A stretch of DNA of 64,000 nucleotides from Mycobacterium sp. IS-3022 (GTDB lineage Bacteria > Actinomycetota > Actinomycetes > Mycobacteriales > Mycobacteriaceae), in the NCBI RefSeq assembly GCF_001500065.1, contig NZ_LQIN01000045.1:1-64000 (forward strand), given 5' to 3'. The notes under the pieces were generated by a model. It was given only the letters and a program-made list of their open reading frames with translations. It was not told the origin of the DNA and made no database searches. Below are positions 59,374-64,000 of the stretch, in pieces. Numbering within the stretch: the stretch's first letter is position 1; the number at the start of each line of letters is the position of its first letter. A program made the translations under genes and the position numbers.

Positions 59374-59837
59374 GGGCTGCTCCACTTCCAGATCGCCGTG
59401 CGGACCTCGGTGTCGCGAGCCCGTTCCAGCCGGATGTCGAGATGGCTGTCGGAGAGCCGTTCGGCCAGTCCCTCACCCCATTCCACGACGACCACGGCGT
59501 CGTCGAGATCCGTGTCCAGATCCAGCGAGTCGAGTTCGGCGAGCAGATCTACCGAACCGTGGTCCAGGAGCCGGTACAGGTCGACGTGGATCATTGCCGG
59601 CGCGGCCGGGCGGCGGGCACGGTGCACCCGCGCCAGTACGAACGTCGGCGAGATCACCGGTCCCTCCACCTCCATCGCCTGCGCGATGCCCTTGGCCAAC
59701 ACCGTTTTCCCTGCACCCAGCGGTCCGGACAACACGACGACGTCGCCCGCGCGCAGTTGCTGCCCGAGTTGCACACCGAGCGCGACGGTGTCTTCGGCGG
59801 TGGGAAGTTCTGCTGTGCCCGAGGCGCGTTCAGCCAT
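59370..59837 (-). CDS. tsaE: t6A synthesis ATPase TsaE
   Basis: A 155-residue P-loop ATPase with Walker A G-P-L-G-A-G-K-T and the S-P-T-F and H-V-D-L-Y-R-L motifs of the TsaE/YjeE family. It drives the TsaB-TsaD cycle. ATG at 59837 overlaps the end of the hydrolase gene by 8 bases; the longer frame reads into that gene and is rejected. Confidence 0.93.
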   Translation of the reverse strand: MAERASGTAELPTAEDTVALGVQLGQQLRAGDVVVLSGPLGAGKTVLAKGIAQAMEVEGPVISPTFVLARVHRARRPAAPAMIHVDLYRLLDHGSVDLLAELDSLDLDTDLDDAVVVVEWGEGLAERLSDSHLDIRLERARDTEVRTAIWKWSSP

Positions 59838-60951
59838 GGTTGCGGACCTTCTCGCGTACCCGGCGGGTGAGCGCGACGAGCTTGGACGGTGTCGAGCGTT
59901 CGACGAGCCGCACGAGTGCATCGTTGATGGCCTCGGGCTGCTCGAGCTGGACGAGATGGCCTGCGCCGCCGACGATCACCAACTGGGCTTTCGGCAGCGC
60001 GGCGGCCATGGCCTGCGAGTACTCCATCGGTGTGAGCAGGTCGCGGTCCCCGCACGCGATCAGTGTCGGTACCTTGCGCAGCGTCGCCAAACCCTCGCTC
60101 TCGTCGTGCACTTCGAGGGCGTGCAGGAACTCGACGAGGGTCGCGATCGGGGTGCCGTGCATCATCCGTTCCGAGAAGGCAACGACGCTCGGGCTGATCT
60201 CCTCGTCACCGTAGGACGCGGCCCGCAGAACCGGGGCGATCACCGACTTCGCGGCGCCGCGTGTTCGGTGCACCGCCTTCGGCGCGTAGCGCACCGCGAA
60301 TCGGGCCGCCTCCAGCGCCGGGTTCTTCAGGATCTCGCCGAGTGGGGACCGCGAAACACCTTCGGCGGCAGAGGCGATGAGCGCGGCACCGACAACACGG
60401 GTCGGATAGCGGTGCGGGAACTGCCGCGCGTGCGACAGTACGGTCATCCCTCCCATCGAGTGACCCACCAGCACCACCGGACCGCGCGGTGCCACCACCG
60501 CCAACACAGCTTCCAGGTCCTGACCGAGCTGTGACACCGTGTACGTTTCGGGCGGCGCCTCGTCCGACTGCCCGTGACCACGCTGGTCGTAGAACACCAT
60601 CCGGACCTGGGCGCCCCACTGCTCGGTCAACCTGACGCGCTGAAAGTAGAAGGCGCCCATCCGCAGACAGAATCCGTGCGCGAACAGCACGGTCAACGGG
60701 GCGTCTTCGGGGCCGACCTCGCGGACGGCCAGCGATACCCCGTCCGCGGTGGTGACGACGGAACTGCGGTCGGCGTCGAGAAGCTCGAAATCCTCGTCGC
60801 GGTACTGGTCGTCGGCGGTGACGCGGCGCCGCAGCGAACGGGCGACCGACATTCCGGCGGCGCTGCCGACCGCGGTCAGGCCAGCTGCGCCCGCGAGCCA
60901 GCGCGTGTTCGAGTTGCGGCCGCGGGGCCGGGGGAAATCGAGTTCACTCAA
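59830..60951 (-). CDS. Alpha/beta-fold hydrolase
   Basis: A 373-residue hydrolase. An N-terminal hydrophobic segment (about 18-35) may anchor it in the membrane. The fold has F-A-H-G-F-C (oxyanion region), nucleophile elbow G-H-S-M-G-G, an acid near C-G-D-R-D and the terminal histidine in G-G-A-G-H-L-V. It is encoded between alr and tsaE with 4- and 8-base overlaps, so it is tightly co-expressed with cell-wall and tRNA-modification genes. Its substrate is unknown; an esterase or lipase role is likely. Confidence 0.87.
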   Translation of the reverse strand: MSELDFPRPRGRNSNTRWLAGAAGLTAVGSAAGMSVARSLRRRVTADDQYRDEDFELLDADRSSVVTTADGVSLAVREVGPEDAPLTVLFAHGFCLRMGAFYFQRVRLTEQWGAQVRMVFYDQRGHGQSDEAPPETYTVSQLGQDLEAVLAVVAPRGPVVLVGHSMGGMTVLSHARQFPHRYPTRVVGAALIASAAEGVSRSPLGEILKNPALEAARFAVRYAPKAVHRTRGAAKSVIAPVLRAASYGDEEISPSVVAFSERMMHGTPIATLVEFLHALEVHDESEGLATLRKVPTLIACGDRDLLTPMEYSQAMAAALPKAQLVIVGGAGHLVQLEQPEAINDALVRLVERSTPSKLVALTRRVREKVRNHG

Positions 60952-62111
60952 CGTGTTTCGCCCGTCGACCCGGTGTAGGTCCGCACGAAACGACCGCGCG
61001 GGCTGGTCACCACTTCGTAGTTGATGGTGCCGAGCAGATCGGCCCAGTCCTGAGCGGTCGATTCACCCCGGGTGCCCGGCCCGAACAGGATCGCGTCGTC
61101 ACCTTCGACGACGTCGCCATCGGGTCCGAGGTCGACGACGAACTGATCCATGCAGATTCGCCCGACACCGCGGCGGAGCCGGCCGTTGATCAGCACGTCG
61201 ATGCGGTTGCTCAAATTACGGAAGACACCGTCGGCATATCCGACGGGCAACAGCGCCACCGTGGTGTCGCGGTCGGCGACCCAGGTGTGCCCGTAGGACA
61301 CACCATCTCCGGCACGCAGCGACCGCACCAGCGCGACCGGACATTTCAGCGTCATCGCCGGGCGCAGCCCCATGTCGCCGCGTTCGGGTATCGGTGTCTG
61401 TCCGTACACCGCGATGCCGGTGCGCACCAGATCGAAGGCCAGGTCGGGCCGCGTCATCGCCGCCGGGCTGTTGCTCAGATGCACGATCTCGAAATGCACG
61501 CCCTGTTCGGCCGCATAGCTTCGCATCTCGACGAGTCGTTGCGCCTGTTGGCTATTGAGCGGATCGTCCGGATTGTCGCCGTGCACGAGGTGAGACATCA
61601 GTCCGCGGACCCTGAGTGCGCCGTCGGCCTGGGCGCGCTTCACGGCGGCGATCATCGCCGGATAGTCGGCCTGACCGACGCCGTTACGGCTGAGCCCGGT
61701 GTCGGCTTTGACCGTGACCGACGCGCTGCGTCCGGTCCGGCTGACCGCGTCGAGCAGTTCGCCGAGCTGGCGCACCGACGACACGGCGATCTGCACGTCG
61801 GCGGCCACCGCGGGCGCGAAGTCGGTGCCGGGCGGATGCAGCCAGGCGAGCACCGGGGCGGTGATGCCGTCACGCCGCAGTGCCAATGCCTCGGCGACCG
61901 TCGCCACCCCGAGTTCGGCGGCGCCTGCGGCCAGGGCCGCCCGGCCGACCTGCGTGGCGCCGTGGCCGTAGCCGTCGGCTTTGACGACGACCAGCACCTG
62001 CGCCGTGCCCGCGCGTTCGCGCAGCAGCCGCACGTTCTGGGCGATCGCATCGAGGTCGACCACCGCCTGCGGGGCCGCGGTCGCGGTCGAATATGCCTGC
62101 AAGGTATCCAT
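60948..62111 (-). CDS. alr: Alanine racemase
   Basis: A 387-residue fold-type III PLP enzyme making D-alanine for peptidoglycan. The PLP lysine is K44 in V-V-V-K-A-D-G-Y-G-H-G, and the catalytic tyrosine lies in G-V-S-Y-G-H-T. C-terminal R-I-C-M-D-Q-F is typical. ATG at 62111 (M-D-T-L-Q-A-Y) is chosen; the frame extends 24 codons upstream. It heads an operon alr-hydrolase-tsaE-tsaB-rimI-tsaD whose genes all overlap. Confidence 0.95.
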   Translation of the reverse strand: MDTLQAYSTATAAPQAVVDLDAIAQNVRLLRERAGTAQVLVVVKADGYGHGATQVGRAALAAGAAELGVATVAEALALRRDGITAPVLAWLHPPGTDFAPAVAADVQIAVSSVRQLGELLDAVSRTGRSASVTVKADTGLSRNGVGQADYPAMIAAVKRAQADGALRVRGLMSHLVHGDNPDDPLNSQQAQRLVEMRSYAAEQGVHFEIVHLSNSPAAMTRPDLAFDLVRTGIAVYGQTPIPERGDMGLRPAMTLKCPVALVRSLRAGDGVSYGHTWVADRDTTVALLPVGYADGVFRNLSNRIDVLINGRLRRGVGRICMDQFVVDLGPDGDVVEGDDAILFGPGTRGESTAQDWADLLGTINYEVVTSPRGRFVRTYTGSTGETR

Positions 62112-62204
62112 CTGGCCCAATTGTCCCAGACCGCCGACCCGGGCCGTCGACACATGAACTTGTGTTCGATTTTTCGCGCACAAGTCGACGTTCGACGCGC
62201 ATTT

Positions 62205-63587
62205 TCAGTGCGCGAACGGCTGCTCGCGGTCGAAGTGGCCCTGCGGCTTGAGCTCGTCGAGGTGCGCCAGCACCGTGGCAAGATCGTCGTACAGCGCCCG
62301 GGCCAGGTCTGCGGACAAACCCTCCCGCACCACGATGCGCAGCATCGTGACGTCGGCGGCGCCTTCCGGCATCGTGTAGGCGGGCACCTGCCAGCCGTAG
62401 GAGCGCAACGCCTGGGACACGTCGAACTCGGTGTATCCGAAGTCGCCGGCCAGTTTGAAGCTGACCACCGGAATCGCCGACCCGTCGGCGACGACCTCGA
62501 AGTGCTTGCTATCGCGCAATTGGTCGCCCAACCACCGTGCAGTCTGCGAAAGGCACTGCATCACTTGTGAATACCCGCCCCGACCGAGACGCAGGAAGTT
62601 GTAGTACTGGCCGACCACCTGATTGCCGGGCCGCGAGAAGTTCAATGTGAAGGTCGGCATGTCGCCGCCGAGGTAGTTGACATGGAAGACCAGGCCCTCG
62701 GGCAGGCAGTCCGAATTGCGCCACACCACGAACCCGATGCCCGGATAGGTCAGGCCGTACTTGTGGCCGCTGACGTTGATCGAGACCACCCGCGGCAGCC
62801 GGAAGTCCCATTCCAGGTCGGGATGCAAAAAGGGCACCACGAAACCGCCGCTGGCCGCGTCCACGTGGACCGGAACATCCAGTCCGCCGCCCGCTGCGAG
62901 GTCGTCGAGCGCGGAGCAGATCTCGGCTATCGGCTCGAGTTCACCGGTGTACGTGGTGCCCAGGATGGCCACCACCCCGATGGTGTCCTCGTCGATGTTC
63001 TCCAGCACCTGCTCGGGGGTGATGACGTAACGGTCCTCCGCCATTGGCAGATACCGCGGTTCGACGTCGAAGTAGCGACAGAACTTCTCCCAGACCACTT
63101 GAACGTTGGACCCCATCACCAAGTTCGGCGTGCGGCCCTTCCAGTCTTTTCCGACGCGTTCGCGCCAGCGCCACTTCATCGCGAGGCCGGCCAGCATCAC
63201 CGCTTCGCTGGAACCGATCGTCGACACCCCGACCGCGCTCGACGGGTCGTCGTCGCGCAGGCCCTCGGCGTGGAAGAGGTCGGCCACCATGCACACGCAG
63301 CGCTGCTCGATCGCCGCGGTCGCCGGGTATTCGTCCTTGTCGATCATGTTCTTGTCGAACGTCTCGGCCATCAGCTTTTCGGCCTGCGGGTCCATCCATG
63401 TCGTGACGAATGTCGCCAGGTTGAGCCGGGAACTGCCATCGAGCATGAGCTCGTCGTGGATGAAGCGGTATGCGGCATCGGGATCCATCGCATCGTCGGG
63501 CAGCCGCAGTGACGGCACGGGCGCCATCGCCAGCCGTCCGGTGTAGGCGGGGGCGACCTGCGGCGCGTGACTGCGCGTGGGCGACAT
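62205..63587 (-). CDS. gadB: Glutamate decarboxylase GadB
   Basis: A 460-residue PLP-dependent group II decarboxylase. The PLP lysine is in V-S-G-H-K-Y-G-L, with H-V-D-A-A-S-G-G-F-V upstream and the D-K-N-M-I-D-K-D-E-Y-P segment of bacterial Gad. It converts glutamate to GABA with proton consumption. It corresponds to Rv3432c. It lies 13 bases after the nnr stop on the same strand. Confidence 0.95.
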   Translation of the reverse strand: MSPTRSHAPQVAPAYTGRLAMAPVPSLRLPDDAMDPDAAYRFIHDELMLDGSSRLNLATFVTTWMDPQAEKLMAETFDKNMIDKDEYPATAAIEQRCVCMVADLFHAEGLRDDDPSSAVGVSTIGSSEAVMLAGLAMKWRWRERVGKDWKGRTPNLVMGSNVQVVWEKFCRYFDVEPRYLPMAEDRYVITPEQVLENIDEDTIGVVAILGTTYTGELEPIAEICSALDDLAAGGGLDVPVHVDAASGGFVVPFLHPDLEWDFRLPRVVSINVSGHKYGLTYPGIGFVVWRNSDCLPEGLVFHVNYLGGDMPTFTLNFSRPGNQVVGQYYNFLRLGRGGYSQVMQCLSQTARWLGDQLRDSKHFEVVADGSAIPVVSFKLAGDFGYTEFDVSQALRSYGWQVPAYTMPEGAADVTMLRIVVREGLSADLARALYDDLATVLAHLDELKPQGHFDREQPFAH

Positions 63588-63600
63588 GGCGTTCCTCTCG

Positions 63601-64000
63601 TTACAAACTGGCTAGGGCACTTCGGACGTGCGCGAGAATCCGCGAAGCAGAAGTCGGGGCGGGATGCGGTCCCGGATCGGAAGCGGCCAGATTTGCGGCG
63701 CGGGCGTGGACGAATGCCGCGGCGGCGGCGGCCTCGCCGGCGGGCAGACCCGCGGCCAGTAGCGCGCCGATGACGCCCGTCAGCACGTCGCCGGATCCGG
63801 CTGTGGCGGCCCATGATTGGCCTGCGGGGTTGAGGTAGACCGGCCCGCCCGGCTCGGCGATGACGGTCACGTTCCCCTTCAGCAGCACGGTCACGCCGAG
63901 CCGGTCGGCCAGCTTGCGGGTGGCTCCGACGCGGTCGTCGCCGGGAGCCGAACCGGCCAGTCGCGCGAACTCACCGGCGTGCGGCGTAAGCACCGTGGGC
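63601..64000 (-). CDS. nnr: NAD(P)HX epimerase/dehydratase Nnr, C-terminal part
   Basis: The window ends inside this gene; only the last 132 or so residues are present. They form the end of the ADP-dependent NAD(P)H-hydrate dehydratase domain: L-T-P-H-A-G-E-F-A-R-L, V-L-L-K-G and the A-T-A-G-S-G-D-V-L-T-G-V-I-G motif. The enzyme repairs hydrated nicotinamide cofactors. It corresponds to Rv3433c. The frame remains open to the right edge. Confidence 0.9.
   Translation of the reverse strand, partial: PTVLTPHAGEFARLAGSAPGDDRVGATRKLADRLGVTVLLKGNVTVIAEPGGPVYLNPAGQSWAATAGSGDVLTGVIGALLAAGLPAGEAAAAAAFVHARAANLAASDPGPHPAPTSASRILAHVRSALASL

Overview
The window is GC-rich, densely coded DNA from a mycobacterium, most likely a fast-growing or environmental species (Mycolicibacterium-type). 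This reading rests on the recognisable order of actinobacterial genes: mfpEDCBA, spoU/trmL, dnaE2, htdY, acrA1, iunH, imuB-imuA', guaA, choD, guaB3-guaB2, rsdA-sigD, whiB3, groEL1-groES, tsaD-rimI-tsaB-tsaE, alr, gadB and nnr. From memory this follows M. tuberculosis Rv3365c to Rv3433c, with blocks missing or inserted. No rRNA, tRNA, CRISPR array or intact insertion sequence was seen.

Layout. (1) 0.16-4.9 kb: the minus-strand mfp conservon (sensor kinase-like protein, roadblock, DUF742, small GTPase, pentapeptide protein). (2) 5.2-7.5 kb: a methyltransferase, trmL, a nitroreductase and a PPOX-family protein. (3) 7.5-14.4 kb: an inserted steroid-like catabolic operon (PucR-type regulator, SnoaL-like protein, FadD17-like ligase, KstD-like dehydrogenase, KshA-like Rieske oxygenase) and a lipoprotein. 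(4) 14.4-26.8 kb: the SOS mutasome, with dnaE2 and imuA'-imuB each behind a LexA box, and with an erythromycin-esterase homologue, a universal stress protein, htdY, acrA1 and iunH between them. (5) 27.0-31.2 kb: an accessory operon of SDR, ferritin-like diiron protein, Baeyer-Villiger-type flavoprotein and MerR regulator. (6) 31.3-45.9 kb: guaA, a dispanin-like protein, a beta-PGM/GH65 pair, phoU, choD, guaB3-guaB2, rsdA-sigD and whiB3. (7) 46-54.8 kb: a second accessory block holding a class I DAHP synthase, a CMD protein, two mycofactocin-type SDRs with a TetR regulator, and nagA with a sugar transporter. (8) 55.1-64 kb: groES-groEL1 under a CIRCE element, the t6A operon with alr, gadB, and the 3' part of nnr.

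The strongest new observation is the leader of the DAHP synthase gene (48.2-48.4 kb). A 24-codon leader ORF carries adjacent Tyr-Trp-Arg-Phe codons. It appears to start leaderless behind a good promoter and is followed by competing hairpins and a terminator-like stem with a T-tract. This is the layout expected of a ribosome-mediated attenuator sensing all three aromatic amino acids. Other regulatory structures read directly are two LexA boxes, the CIRCE element, a perfect 16-bp GntR/HutC-like palindrome before the sugar transporter-nagA operon, paired TetR-type palindromes (one over a start codon), and a MerR-type promoter with a long spacer. Homology calls are by recognition of motifs and remembered relatives; no database search was run.
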